A DNA stretch of 43,704 nt. Source: DATAEG01 sp051001975. GTDB taxonomy: Bacteria > Actinomycetota > Actinomycetes > Mycobacteriales > Jatrophihabitantaceae. Shown one piece after another: positions 23,384 to 31,316 of the stretch. The notes under the pieces are model-generated. The model was not told where the DNA came from. It searched no databases and saw only the letters and a list, made by a program, of their open reading frames with translations. The first letter of the stretch is position 1; every line of letters starts with the position of its first letter. The stretch spans positions 1 through 43,704 of the forward strand of contig JBPCMU010000083.1 of NCBI GenBank assembly GCA_051001975.1. The letters run 5' to 3'. The translations under genes were made by a program, and so were the position numbers.

Positions 23384-23425
23384 TTTTGGCGGATCAGCCG
23401 TCGATACGACGAGTTCCCGCCAAAA
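23384..23425. repeat. Intergenic hairpin element, copy 1
   Basis: TTTTGGCGG (23384-23392) and CCGCCAAAA (23417-23425) are perfect 9-bp inverted arms with a 24-nt loop, followed by CCGGC. The element lies between two genes in the same orientation (metalloprotease and tilS) and resembles copies at 37380 and 39994. Confidence 0.7.
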
Positions 23426-23437
23426 CCGGCTGCGGTG

Positions 23438-24394
23438 ATGGGGCCGCATCCGGCAGTGGCCGAACTGCGCAGTGCCGTCCGGGCGCTGTTACCCGATCGC
23501 GGCACGGTGCTGGTGGCCTGTTCCGGCGGCGCCGATTCCGTCGCGCTGGCCGCCGCGACCGCCTTCGAGGTGTGCCGCAGCGGGATGGCCGCCGGGCTCG
23601 TCACCGTTGACCACGCTCTGCAGGCCGGTTCGGTCGACCGGGCCGTGGCGGTGGCCTCGCTCGGCTACGAACTGGGCTTCGATCCGGTCGAGATCGTCCC
23701 CGTCGACGTGACCGGCGACGGCGGGCCGGAATCTGCGGCTCGGACAGCGCGGTATGCGGCCCTCGATGCGGTTGCCGAAGCATTGGACGCACTGGTGCTG
23801 CTCGGCCACACCCTCGACGACCAGGCCGAGACGGTCCTGCTCGGTCTCGGCCGCGGCTCGGGGCCGCGGTCGATCGCCGGGATGCGGCCCCGAGCCGGCC
23901 GTTACCTGCGCCCCCTGCTCGGCGTCCGGCGCGCCACCACCGAGGCTGCCTGCGCCGCGCTCGATCTGCCCGTGTGGATCGACCCGCACAATGCCGATCC
24001 GCGCTTCACCCGGGCCCGGCTGCGCCACGAGGTGCTGCCCCTGCTCGATGACGTCCTCGGCGGCGGCGTCGGCCCGGCGCTGGCCCGCACCGCCGACCAG
24101 TTACGGGAAGACGCCACGGCCCTCGACGAGATCGCCGAGCGATTCGGCGCCGAATCGGGGCTCACGGCCGGTGACGAGTTCGAAATCACACTGCTGATCG
24201 AGCAGCCGCGGGCGATCCGCGTTCGGGTGCTGCGGCGGTGGGCGCGCGCGGCTGGTGCAGGCCCGTTGACCGCGGCGCACCTCGGCGGGCTCGACCGGTT
24301 GCTGGCCGACTGGCACGGGCAGGGCCCGGTGCCGCTACCCGGGGGCTGCAGCGTCACCCGATCGTCTGGCAGGCTGCAGATGCACCGCACCTGA
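23438..24394 (+). CDS. tilS: tRNA(Ile)-lysidine synthase
   Basis: A 318-residue cytoplasmic enzyme that converts C34 of tRNA-Ile(CAU) to lysidine using lysine and ATP. The PP-loop is VACSGGADSVALA (near residues 26-38), with further TilS blocks VDHALQ, LGHTLDDQAETVLLGLGRGSG and IDPHNADPRFTRARLRHEVLP. It is a short actinobacterial form without the extended C-terminal domains. GTG at 23435 and ATG at 23438 are adjacent starts; I use the ATG. It is followed by hpt and ftsH, a conserved order. Confidence 0.95.
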   Translation: MGPHPAVAELRSAVRALLPDRGTVLVACSGGADSVALAAATAFEVCRSGMAAGLVTVDHALQAGSVDRAVAVASLGYELGFDPVEIVPVDVTGDGGPESAARTARYAALDAVAEALDALVLLGHTLDDQAETVLLGLGRGSGPRSIAGMRPRAGRYLRPLLGVRRATTEAACAALDLPVWIDPHNADPRFTRARLRHEVLPLLDDVLGGGVGPALARTADQLREDATALDEIAERFGAESGLTAGDEFEITLLIEQPRAIRVRVLRRWARAAGAGPLTAAHLGGLDRLLADWHGQGPVPLPGGCSVTRSSGRLQMHRT

Positions 24395-24399
24395 TCGCC

Positions 24400-24459
24400 C
24401 GCCCACCACCATTGTTTCCATCCCGCCCACCACCGTTGTTTCCATCCCGCCCACCACCC
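24400..24459 (+). repeat. 24-bp tandem repeat between tilS and hpt
   Basis: Two full units (24400-24423 and 24424-24447), each starting CGCCCACCACC and continuing with TTGTTTCCATCC, are followed by a 12-bp partial unit (24448-24459). The first two differ at one base. The array starts a few bases after the tilS stop and ends just before the hpt ribosome site. Confidence 0.85.
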
Positions 24460-24475
24460 GCTGGGAGTGCCATCC

Positions 24476-25024
24476 GTGTCCGTCCTGGACGCCGACATCG
24501 AGTCAGTCATCATCTCCGCCGAGCAGATCCACGACCGGATCGGCGAAGTGGCCGTGCAGATCGACAGCGACTACGAAGGCCGCGAGATCCTGCTGGTCGG
24601 GGTGCTCAAGGGCGCGGCGATGTTCATGTCCGATCTGGCGCGGGCGCTGGAGCAGCCGTCCACGATGGAGTTCATGGCGGTCAGCTCGTACGGCTCGGCG
24701 CACACGTCATCCGGGGTGGTACGCATCCTGAAGGACCTGGATCGCGACATCGCCGGCAAGCACGTCCTGGTGGTCGAGGACATCATCGACTCCGGGCTCA
24801 CGCTGTCGTGGTTGCTGAAGAACCTGAAGTCCCGGGAGCCGGCGTCGATGGAGATCGTCACGCTGCTGCGCAAACCGGAGGCCGCCAAGGTGCAGGTGGA
24901 GGTCAAGTACACCGGTTTCGACATCCCGAACGAGTTCGTCGTCGGGTACGGCTTGGACTACGCGGAGCGCTATCGCGACCTGCCCTACGTCGGCGTGCTG
25001 AAGCGCAGCGTCTACGGCGGCTGA
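24476..25024 (+). CDS. hpt: Hypoxanthine phosphoribosyltransferase
   Basis: A 182-residue cytoplasmic purine-salvage enzyme that makes IMP or GMP from hypoxanthine or guanine and PRPP. The PRPP motif is VLVVEDIIDSGLTLSW (near residues 98-113), preceded by VGVLKGAAMFMSDL and followed by the base-recognition segment FDIPNEFVVGYGLDYAERYRDLPYVGVL. The GTG at 24476 is chosen because GGGAG lies 8 nt upstream (24463-24467); an in-frame GTG at 24467 overlaps that site. Between tilS and ftsH, as in many actinobacteria. Confidence 0.95.
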   Translation: MSVLDADIESVIISAEQIHDRIGEVAVQIDSDYEGREILLVGVLKGAAMFMSDLARALEQPSTMEFMAVSSYGSAHTSSGVVRILKDLDRDIAGKHVLVVEDIIDSGLTLSWLLKNLKSREPASMEIVTLLRKPEAAKVQVEVKYTGFDIPNEFVVGYGLDYAERYRDLPYVGVLKRSVYGG

Positions 25025-25209
25025 ACCGTCGCCGGGGCGGTCGATGTGCTGACAGCGAACGCCGCAGCGGAACGTCGCACCGGCCCGGCGCGTTGGACAC
25101 CTCGTCAAGGACTGCCGGAGCCCTGGCTGGGCTGAGCGTGAGCGCGCCCGTCCGTGGGGCGCCGTGTACCGTCTTGGGCAGGTTTGCTGGCCGTTTTCCA
25201 GTGCTGAGC

Positions 25210-25240
25210 AGGAGGCAAGCGGGGCGTTGACTCGCCCCGC
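25210..25240 (+). promoter_or_regulatory. Shine-Dalgarno followed by hairpin before ftsH
   Basis: AGGAGG (25210-25215) is followed 3 nt later by a perfect 8-bp stem, GCGGGGCG (25219-25226) and CGCCCCGC (25233-25240), with the 6-nt loop TTGACT. The ftsH ATG is at 25249. The Shine-Dalgarno is thus 33 nt from the start in sequence, but about 11 nt if the hairpin is excluded. Confidence 0.6.
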
Positions 25241-25248
25241 GCGTGACT

Positions 25249-27540
25249 ATGGATCGCAAGCGAATCGCGCGTTCGTGGTGGCTGTGGGGGCTGGTGATCC
25301 TCATCGCCGTCTTTGTGCTGCCCTCATTGCTCTCCGGTGGGGACGGCTACCACTCGGTCACCACCTCCCAGGCGCTGGCCCAGGTCGACAACGGCAACGC
25401 CGCCAAGGCGGTGATGCACGACAAGGAACAGACGCTAGAACTCCAGTTGAAGAAGCCGCTGGACGGCCACACCAAGATCAAGACGTCCTATCCGGCCGAA
25501 GCGACCCGTCCGATCTTCGACGAGATCAAGGCCAAGTCGGGCGTCGACCTGTCGACGAAGGTGAGCAAGGACAACCCCTGGCTGTCGCTCCTCTTCACGC
25601 TGCTGCCGTTCCTGCTGTTGTTCGGCGTGCTGTTCTTCATCCTCACCCAGATGCAGGGTGGCGGGAACAAGGTGATGAGCTTCGGCCGCAGCAAGGCCAA
25701 GCTCGTCAACAAGGACATGCCCAAGACGACGTTCGCCGACGTCGCCGGAGCGGACGAGGCGGTGGAGGAACTCGAAGAGATCAAGGAGTTCCTGGAGAAC
25801 CCCGCCAAGTTCCAGGCGATCGGCGCCAAGATCCCGAAGGGCGTGCTGCTCTACGGCCCGCCCGGAACCGGTAAGACGCTGCTGGCCCGCGCGGTCGCCG
25901 GGGAAGCGGGCGTCCCGTTCTACTCGATCTCCGGATCGGACTTCGTGGAGATGTTCGTCGGCGTCGGCGCCTCCCGGGTGCGCGACCTGTTCGAGCAGGC
26001 CAAGGCCAACGCGCCGGCCATCGTCTTCGTCGACGAGATCGACGCGGTCGGCCGGCATCGCGGTGCCGGCATGGGCGGCGGACACGACGAGCGCGAGCAG
26101 ACGCTGAACCAGTTGCTCGTCGAGATGGACGGGTTCGACGTGAAGGGTGGCGTCATCCTGATCGCCGCCACCAACCGTCCGGACATCCTCGACCCGGCGC
26201 TGCTGCGTCCCGGCCGCTTCGACCGCCAGATCGCTGTCGGCCCGCCCGACGTCGAAGGCCGCAAGGCGGTGCTACGGGTACATGCGAAGGGCAAGCCGTT
26301 CGCGCAGGACGTCGACCTCGACGTCATCGCACGGCGCACCCCGGGCTTCACCGGCGCCGATCTGGCCAACGTCATCAACGAGGCGGCACTGCTCACCGCG
26401 CGCAACAACGGCCGGCTGATCACCAACGCCGCGCTGGAGGAATCGATCGACCGCGTCATCGCCGGACCGGAGCGCAAGACCCGGGCGATGAGCGACGACG
26501 AGAAGCGGGTCACCGCCTATCACGAGGCCGGTCACGCACTGGCCGCGTGGGCGATGCCCAACCTCGATCCGGTGCACAAGGTGACCATCCTGCCGCGTGG
26601 TCGGTCCCTCGGGCACACCCTGGTGCTGCCGCTGGAGGATCGCTACAACCAGACCCGCTCGGAGATCATCGACCAGCTCGTCTACGCACTCGGCGGCCGC
26701 GCGTCGGAGGAAATGGTCTTCCACGAGCCGACGACCGGCGCATCCAACGACATCGAGAAGGCGACCAGCCTGGCCAAGTCGATGGTCACCGAGTACGGCA
26801 TGAGCGCCAAGCTCGGCGCGGTGAAGTACGGCACCGGCGACTCCGAGCCGTTCATGGGCCGCGACTACGGCCACCAGCGTGACTACTCCGAAGAGATCGC
26901 CTCGGACATCGACGAGGAGGTGCGCGGACTGATCGAGGCCGCGCACGACGAGGCGTGGGAGATCCTGGTCCAGTACCGCGACGTCCTCGACGTGCTGGTC
27001 CTGGAACTGGTCGAGAAGGAGACGCTCGGTCGAGAGGACCTGGACCGGATCCTGGCCCCGGTGCGCAAGCGTCCGCCGCACAACAGCTTCAACGGTTTCG
27101 GCAAGCGCACCCCGAGCGACCGCGGCCCGATCGAGATTCCCGAGGAGCTGCGGGGCAAGCGGCCCGCTCCGGCGAACGGCAGCAAGTACGTCTCCAACGG
27201 AACGCCGTCGCAGAACGGTGGTTCGCAGAACGGTGGTGGTTCGCAGAACGGCGGATCGTCGAACGGTGGCGGCGCCCCCGGGGTCCCGACTCCGGCCGGT
27301 CCGCGCCACGGTGTGGACCCGAATGCAGGTGCCGGCGGGATGCCCACGCCGCCGCCCGGGCAGTACCCCGGGTATCAGCCGCCCGCCGGCCCACCGCAGA
27401 CGCCCGGCTACACGCCGCCTCCTGGTTACAGCCCGCCAGCCGGATACCCGCCAGCCGGATACCCGCCAGCCGGATATCCGCCGGCTCCCGGCAACCCCGG
27501 CTACCCGCCGCCGGATCAAGGCCCTCCCGGACACCGGTGA
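25249..27540 (+). CDS. ftsH: ATP-dependent zinc metalloprotease FtsH
   Basis: A 763-residue membrane-bound AAA protease that degrades misfolded membrane and regulatory proteins. Two membrane segments (about residues 8-24 and 106-128) flank an extracytoplasmic domain. Then come the AAA domain with Walker A GPPGTGKT (203-210) and Walker B VFVDEID (Asp262/Glu263), the arginine-finger region RPGRFDRQ and the zinc site HEAGH (425-429) with Asp501 as third ligand. The last ~120 residues are a Gly/Asn- then Pro/Tyr-rich tail with PAGYP repeats, longer than in many homologues. ATG 25249 is preferred over GTG 25243. The ribosome site is separated from the start by a hairpin. Confidence 0.97.
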   Translation: MDRKRIARSWWLWGLVILIAVFVLPSLLSGGDGYHSVTTSQALAQVDNGNAAKAVMHDKEQTLELQLKKPLDGHTKIKTSYPAEATRPIFDEIKAKSGVDLSTKVSKDNPWLSLLFTLLPFLLLFGVLFFILTQMQGGGNKVMSFGRSKAKLVNKDMPKTTFADVAGADEAVEELEEIKEFLENPAKFQAIGAKIPKGVLLYGPPGTGKTLLARAVAGEAGVPFYSISGSDFVEMFVGVGASRVRDLFEQAKANAPAIVFVDEIDAVGRHRGAGMGGGHDEREQTLNQLLVEMDGFDVKGGVILIAATNRPDILDPALLRPGRFDRQIAVGPPDVEGRKAVLRVHAKGKPFAQDVDLDVIARRTPGFTGADLANVINEAALLTARNNGRLITNAALEESIDRVIAGPERKTRAMSDDEKRVTAYHEAGHALAAWAMPNLDPVHKVTILPRGRSLGHTLVLPLEDRYNQTRSEIIDQLVYALGGRASEEMVFHEPTTGASNDIEKATSLAKSMVTEYGMSAKLGAVKYGTGDSEPFMGRDYGHQRDYSEEIASDIDEEVRGLIEAAHDEAWEILVQYRDVLDVLVLELVEKETLGREDLDRILAPVRKRPPHNSFNGFGKRTPSDRGPIEIPEELRGKRPAPANGSKYVSNGTPSQNGGSQNGGGSQNGGSSNGGGAPGVPTPAGPRHGVDPNAGAGGMPTPPPGQYPGYQPPAGPPQTPGYTPPPGYSPPAGYPPAGYPPAGYPPAPGNPGYPPPDQGPPGHR
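27437..27481 (+). repeat. 15-bp tandem repeat in the ftsH tail
   Basis: CCAGCCGGATACCCG and close variants are repeated three times, encoding PAGYP units in the C-terminal tail of FtsH. The repeat keeps the frame. Confidence 0.8.
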
Positions 27541-27567
27541 CGACCCGGTTGTGACGGGCGCACGGTG

Positions 27568-28176
27568 ATGGCCAGCGACAACTCGATGAGCGGAGTGCAC
27601 GTGGACGGTGGCGTGGATCTGCCCAGGGCCGAATTGGCCGTTCGCGAGCTGCTGATCGCCGTCGGCGAGGACCCGGACCGCGAGGGCCTGAAGGCCACCC
27701 CGGCTCGGGTAGCCCGGGCATACGCTGAGATTTTCGCGGGCCTGTTCCTCGACCCGGACGAGGTGCTGGCCACCACCTTCGACGAGCATCACGACGAGTT
27801 GGTGCTGGTGAAGGACATCCCGCTGTACTCGACCTGCGAGCATCATCTGGTGCCGTGGCACGGCAGGGCCGCGGTTGGCTACATCCCCGGCGAGAACGGC
27901 CGGATCACCGGCCTGTCCAAGCTGGCCCGGCTCGTCGATCTGTACGCGCGGCGGCCGCAGGTCCAGGAGCGACTCACCTCGCAGGTGGCCGACGCAGTGG
28001 ACCGGGTGCTGCAGCCACGCGGCGTCATCGTCGTCGTGGAGGCAGAGCACCTGTGCATGGCGATGCGGGGAATCAAGAAACCCGGCGCGGTCACCATGAC
28101 CTCCGCGGTGCGCGGCGGATTCCGGTCGGATCCGCGCAGCCGCGCAGAAGCGCTTACGCTTATTTTGGGTCGTTAG
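27568..28176 (+). CDS. folE: GTP cyclohydrolase I
   Basis: A 202-residue enzyme making 7,8-dihydroneopterin triphosphate from GTP, the first step of folate synthesis. Conserved blocks are VRELLIAVGEDPDREGLKATPARVARA, the zinc-binding YSTCEHHLVPWHG, LSKLARLVDLYARRPQVQERLTSQ and VVEAEHLCMAMRGIKKPGAVTMTSAVRG. The length matches the mycobacterial enzyme. ATG 27568 is taken; a GTG lies 3 nt upstream. It follows ftsH by 27 nt and precedes folP after a 175-bp gap that holds no gene I can see, only a small GC hairpin (CCGCC at 28241-28245 with GGCGG at 28251-28255). Confidence 0.97.
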   Translation: MASDNSMSGVHVDGGVDLPRAELAVRELLIAVGEDPDREGLKATPARVARAYAEIFAGLFLDPDEVLATTFDEHHDELVLVKDIPLYSTCEHHLVPWHGRAAVGYIPGENGRITGLSKLARLVDLYARRPQVQERLTSQVADAVDRVLQPRGVIVVVEAEHLCMAMRGIKKPGAVTMTSAVRGGFRSDPRSRAEALTLILGR

Positions 28177-28351
28177 CCTTGGGCTTCGTGATGGATGCGG
28201 ATGACTGCGTGGATCGCCTGTGTGGACCCGTTGTGGTTGACCGCCGCTCCGGCGGCTGCGGCCTCGTGGCGCCCTGCGGGTCGCGCGGCAATCGCCTCTC
28301 GCCAGAGCGTTGCTGCCTTCGCGCTGACGCCAATCGTGGGACGCTAGCGAC

Positions 28352-29194
28352 GTGAGCGGTGTTCTGCCGTCGCGGTCGGACCGGTTGGTTGTGGTGGGCG
28401 TCCTGAACGTGACGCCGGATTCATTCTCCGACGGTGGCCGCTGGAGCAGCCTCGACGCCGCGGTGGCGCACGGCGTCGAGATGCATGCCGCGGGTGCCGA
28501 CTTGGTCGACGTAGGCGGCGAGTCGACCCGGCCCGGCGCGCACCGCGTCGATGCCGACGTCGAGCGCGGGCGGGTCGTCCCGGTAGTCGAATCGCTGGCG
28601 TCTGCCGGCGTGCCGATCAGCGTGGACACGACTCGTGCCACGGTCGCCCAGGCCGCGCTGGAGGCTGGGGCTGCGGTCGTCAACGACGTGTCGGGCGGGT
28701 TGGCCGACCCGGACATGGCGCGAGTGGTGCGCGATGCAGACTGCCCGTGGGTCCTGATGCACTGGCGCGGGCACAGCGAGACGATGCGCCGGCTCGCCCA
28801 GTACGACGACGTCGTTGCCGAGGTCCGCGCCGAGCTGTCCGAACGGATCGAGGCAGCGCTCACCGCCGGGGTCACCGAGCAGCAGATCGTCATCGACCCG
28901 GGTCTCGGGTTCGCCAAGAGCGCCGAGCACGACTGGGCATTGCTCGCGAACCTGGATGCGATCACATCGCTGGGCTATCCGGTGCTGGTGGCCGCCTCCC
29001 GCAAGTCCTTCCTGGGTCGGCTGCTGGCCATCGACGACGAGACGCCGCGGCCGGTCGAAGAGCGCGAAGACGCGACCACCGCGCTCACCGCGTTCTTGGC
29101 TGGGCAAGGCGTGTGGGGAGTCCGGGTGCACGATGTGGTGGCCAGCGTCGATGCCGCCACGGTCATCGCCCGCATCCAGCAGGAGCGACAGTGA
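28352..29194 (+). CDS. folP: Dihydropteroate synthase
   Basis: A 280-residue enzyme joining hydroxymethyl-dihydropterin diphosphate to p-aminobenzoate; it is the sulfonamide target. Signatures: GVLNVTPDSFSDGGRW (near residues 12-27), DLVDVGGESTRPGA, SVDTTRATVAQAAL, VNDVSGG and the C-terminal ASRKSFLGRLL. All catalytic regions are present and the length is normal. Start GTG. Its TGA overlaps the folB ATG by 1 nt (TGATG), so the two are translationally coupled. Confidence 0.97.
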   Translation: MSGVLPSRSDRLVVVGVLNVTPDSFSDGGRWSSLDAAVAHGVEMHAAGADLVDVGGESTRPGAHRVDADVERGRVVPVVESLASAGVPISVDTTRATVAQAALEAGAAVVNDVSGGLADPDMARVVRDADCPWVLMHWRGHSETMRRLAQYDDVVAEVRAELSERIEAALTAGVTEQQIVIDPGLGFAKSAEHDWALLANLDAITSLGYPVLVAASRKSFLGRLLAIDDETPRPVEEREDATTALTAFLAGQGVWGVRVHDVVASVDAATVIARIQQERQ

Positions 29195-29553
29195 TGACCG
29201 ACCGCATCGAGCTGACCGGGTTGCGCGCGTTCGGGTATCACGGTGTCTATCCGGACGAGCGCCGCGACGGCCAGGAGTTCGGTGTCGACGCGGTGCTCGA
29301 ACTGGACACCTCGCCGGCCGCAAGGAGTGACGACGTCGGCGATACCGTGCACTACGGCGAGCTGGTCGAGGCACTGGTGGCGGTGCTCACCGGCGGACCG
29401 GTCAATTTGCTGGAGACGTTGGCGCAGCGGCTCGTCGCGTGCTGTCTCGCCGATCCCCGGGTGCGTGCGGCGACGGTCACGGTGCACAAACCGCAGGCGC
29501 CGATCCCGCACGAGTTCGCCGACGTCAGCGTGACGATCCGCCGCGAGCAGTGA
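29194..29553 (+). CDS. folB: Dihydroneopterin aldolase
   Basis: A 119-residue enzyme that cleaves dihydroneopterin to 6-hydroxymethyl-dihydropterin and glycolaldehyde. Typical blocks are IELTGLRAFGYHGVYPDERRDGQEF, DDVGDTVHYGELVEALVAVL and VTVHKPQAPIPHEFADVSVTI; Tyr/Glu of the active site fall in the first and second blocks. The ATG is the one overlapping the folP stop. Its own TGA stop overlaps a GTG at 29550, the first of three repeated GTG starts before folK. Confidence 0.96.
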   Translation: MTDRIELTGLRAFGYHGVYPDERRDGQEFGVDAVLELDTSPAARSDDVGDTVHYGELVEALVAVLTGGPVNLLETLAQRLVACCLADPRVRAATVTVHKPQAPIPHEFADVSVTIRREQ

Positions 29554-29643
29554 GTACGAGCGACGCTTGCGGAGCGAGCAGTGAGTACGAGCGACGCTTG
29601 CGGAGCGAGCCGTGAGTACCGAGCGACGCTTGCGGAGCGAGCA
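29550..29643 (+). repeat. Triplicated stop-SD-start repeat between folB and folK
   Basis: Three units of 31, 31 and 32 bp begin GTGAGTAC at 29550, 29581 and 29612 and share GAGCGACGCTTGCGGAGC. Each has GGAG 6 nt before the next GTG. Reading from GTG 29550 gives 21 codons ending at TGA 29613-29615, which overlaps GTG 29612; that gives 11 codons ending at TGA 29645-29647, which overlaps the folK GTG at 29644. GTG 29581 is in frame with folK and would add 21 residues. Confidence 0.85.
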
Positions 29644-30138
29644 GTGAGTACCGCTGTGCTGTCGATCGGCTCTAACCTCGGCGATCGGCTGGCCAACCTG
29701 CAGGGCGCGGTCACGGCACTGCGGACGTGGGTCGTCGTGGTGTCGCCGGTGTACCGGACGCCGCCGTGGGGCCCGGTTGAGCAGGCGGACTTCCTCAACG
29801 CCGTGGTGCTCGTCGAGGATCCGGACGCCGCTGCCACCGATTGGCTGCAGCGGGCCCACGCGGCGGAGGTCGCGGCCGGGCGCACCCGTGAGGTGCGGTG
29901 GGGCCCACGCACGCTGGACGTCGACATCGTCATGGTGACGGGGGTGCGCTCGGACGATCCGGTCCTGACGCTGCCGCACCCGCGTGCGGCCGAGCGGGCG
30001 TTCGTGCTGGTGCCGTGGCTGGCCGTCGAACCGGATGCCGTACTCGACGGGCACGGCCGAGTCGCCGACCTAGTCGCGTCGCTGCCCGCCGATGAGGTCG
30101 CGGCCGTGGTCGTCGAACCCGGACTGGAGTTGCGCTGA
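29644..30138 (+). CDS. folK: 2-amino-4-hydroxy-6-hydroxymethyldihydropteridine diphosphokinase
   Basis: A 164-residue cytoplasmic kinase transferring pyrophosphate from ATP to 6-hydroxymethyl-dihydropterin. Hallmarks: VLSIGSNLGDRLANLQGA at the N-terminus, SPVYRTPPWGPVEQADFLNAVV, and the pattern REVRWGPRTLDVDIVM (the RxWGPRxLDxDI signature). The GTG at 29644 is preferred because homologues begin close to the IGSNLGDR strand, and GGAG is 6 nt upstream; an in-frame GTG at 29581 would give a repeat-encoded extension of 21 residues. It completes folE-folP-folB-folK. Confidence 0.96.
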   Translation: MSTAVLSIGSNLGDRLANLQGAVTALRTWVVVVSPVYRTPPWGPVEQADFLNAVVLVEDPDAAATDWLQRAHAAEVAAGRTREVRWGPRTLDVDIVMVTGVRSDDPVLTLPHPRAAERAFVLVPWLAVEPDAVLDGHGRVADLVASLPADEVAAVVVEPGLELR

Positions 30139-30140
30139 CC

Positions 30141-30599
30141 ATGCGCCGGACTCTTCCGGGCGACCTCGCGGTGCCCTTCGTGATCGTCGGTATCGCCGTC
30201 TACGTCCTGCTGCGGCACTCCTACGAATCGATCCCACCGCTGCAGCTGATCACCCCGATTCCCCTTGCTGCGCTGGCGGTTGCCGAGTTCGTGGTGGCTC
30301 GTCGAGTGGCTGCTGCGATCGGACACCGGCCGGGCGCACGGTTGATGTCGGCGCTGACCATCGCCCGCTGTGCCGCGCTCGGCAAGGCGTCGGCACTGGT
30401 CGGCAGCGGCGTGCTCGGCGCCGCGGCCGGCATCCTGCTGCGGGTGGTGCCGGATGCCAGCCGGATCAAGGCAGCAGGCCATGACACGTTTGTCGGCGTG
30501 GTCCTGGCGATCGCCTCCGCGGCGCTGCTGGCCGCCGGGCTCATCCTCGAGCGCTCCGCCATCGACCCCAACTCCGAGCGGGACGACCAGCGCCGCTGA
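30141..30599 (+). CDS. DUF3180 family membrane protein
   Basis: A 152-residue integral membrane protein, start 2 nt after the folK stop. Four hydrophobic segments are visible (about 9-28, 35-55, 75-100 and 118-137), e.g. VPFVIVGIAVYVLLRHSYESIPPL and GVVLAIASAALLAAGLILERSA, the latter preceding the conserved ERSAIDP-type ending. DUF3180 genes follow folK in many actinobacteria, but the function is unknown. Probably the last gene of the folate operon. Confidence 0.88.
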   Translation: MRRTLPGDLAVPFVIVGIAVYVLLRHSYESIPPLQLITPIPLAALAVAEFVVARRVAAAIGHRPGARLMSALTIARCAALGKASALVGSGVLGAAAGILLRVVPDASRIKAAGHDTFVGVVLAIASAALLAAGLILERSAIDPNSERDDQRR

Positions 30600-30635
30600 A
30601 CGCCGGATGTCGGAGGTGGGTGGCAGCCTGGAGTG

Positions 30636-31265
30636 ATGCACTGGTCGAGTTACGGATCGTTCCTGGCCTTTGCGGTCGTGCTCATCCTCATCCCCGGGCC
30701 GGACTTCGCGGTCGTCACCAAGAACACGTTGGTCGGCGGTCGACGGCGCGGGCTGTGGACGTCGCTGGGAGTGTGCAGCTCGAACGTGTTGCAAGGCGCG
30801 ACTGCCGCAGCCGGGCTCGGTGCGGTCATCGTGCGGGTCGAGCCGCTGTTCGAGGCGATCAAGTGGGCCGGCATCTGCTACCTGGTATTGCTCGGTGGGC
30901 AGGCGCTGCGCTCGGCGCTGCGCGGCGAGTACGCCGCACAGCCGGACGACGGCGAGCACGTGGCGGCGCAGGCAGTCGCCGGATGGCGGCAGGGGTTTCT
31001 CTCCAACATCACCAATCCCAAGGTCGTGGTGTTCTACCTCGCTGTCCTGCCTCAGTTCCTCGGCAGGGACTCGGGTATCGCAGTGTTGCTGACCTATGCC
31101 TTCAGCCATGCCGCGCTCGGGCTCGTCTATCTCGCCGTGCTTGTCACGTTCCTGCACCGCGCTCGGGTCCTGCTGGCGCGCCGCCGGGTGCGCCGCACGC
31201 TGGACGCGGCTACCGGGGTGGCGCTGCTCGGCTTCAGCGCGAAGCTGGCCGCTGAACACGTCTGA
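30636..31265 (+). CDS. LysE/RhtB family amino-acid exporter
   Basis: A 209-residue membrane protein with about five to six hydrophobic segments. The family signature near the N-terminus is VVLILIPGPDFAVVTKNTLVGG, followed by GLWTSLGVCSSNVLQGATAAAGLGA and the loop QGFLSNITNPKVVVFYLAVLPQF, all classical for LysE/RhtB efflux proteins of neutral amino acids or homoserine lactone. The substrate cannot be read from the sequence. A GTG 3 nt upstream is an alternative start. It is convergent with the osmoprotectant ATPase gene, 51 bp apart. Confidence 0.92.
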   Translation: MHWSSYGSFLAFAVVLILIPGPDFAVVTKNTLVGGRRRGLWTSLGVCSSNVLQGATAAAGLGAVIVRVEPLFEAIKWAGICYLVLLGGQALRSALRGEYAAQPDDGEHVAAQAVAGWRQGFLSNITNPKVVVFYLAVLPQFLGRDSGIAVLLTYAFSHAALGLVYLAVLVTFLHRARVLLARRRVRRTLDAATGVALLGFSAKLAAEHV

Positions 31266-31316
31266 TCGGCGCGCCGGACGCGGCGGTCTTACTGCCTGCG
31301 GTGAAGGTAGGGTGGA

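Noticed and set aside
26272..28965. An 897-residue open frame on the minus strand across ftsH, folE and folP.
   Set aside because: It lies opposite three certain genes. Its residues are Arg/Ala/Ser/His-rich with no domain, as expected of the antisense of GC-rich coding DNA.
29581..30138. A longer FolK starting at GTG 29581 with 21 extra residues.
   Set aside because: The extension is encoded by the repeat units and homologues start near IGSNLGDR; left as an alternative that N-terminal mapping could settle.
29352..31259. A 635-residue minus-strand frame over folB, folK, DUF3180 and lysE genes.
   Set aside because: Antisense of real genes; the repeated blocks in it are the folB-folK repeat read backwards.
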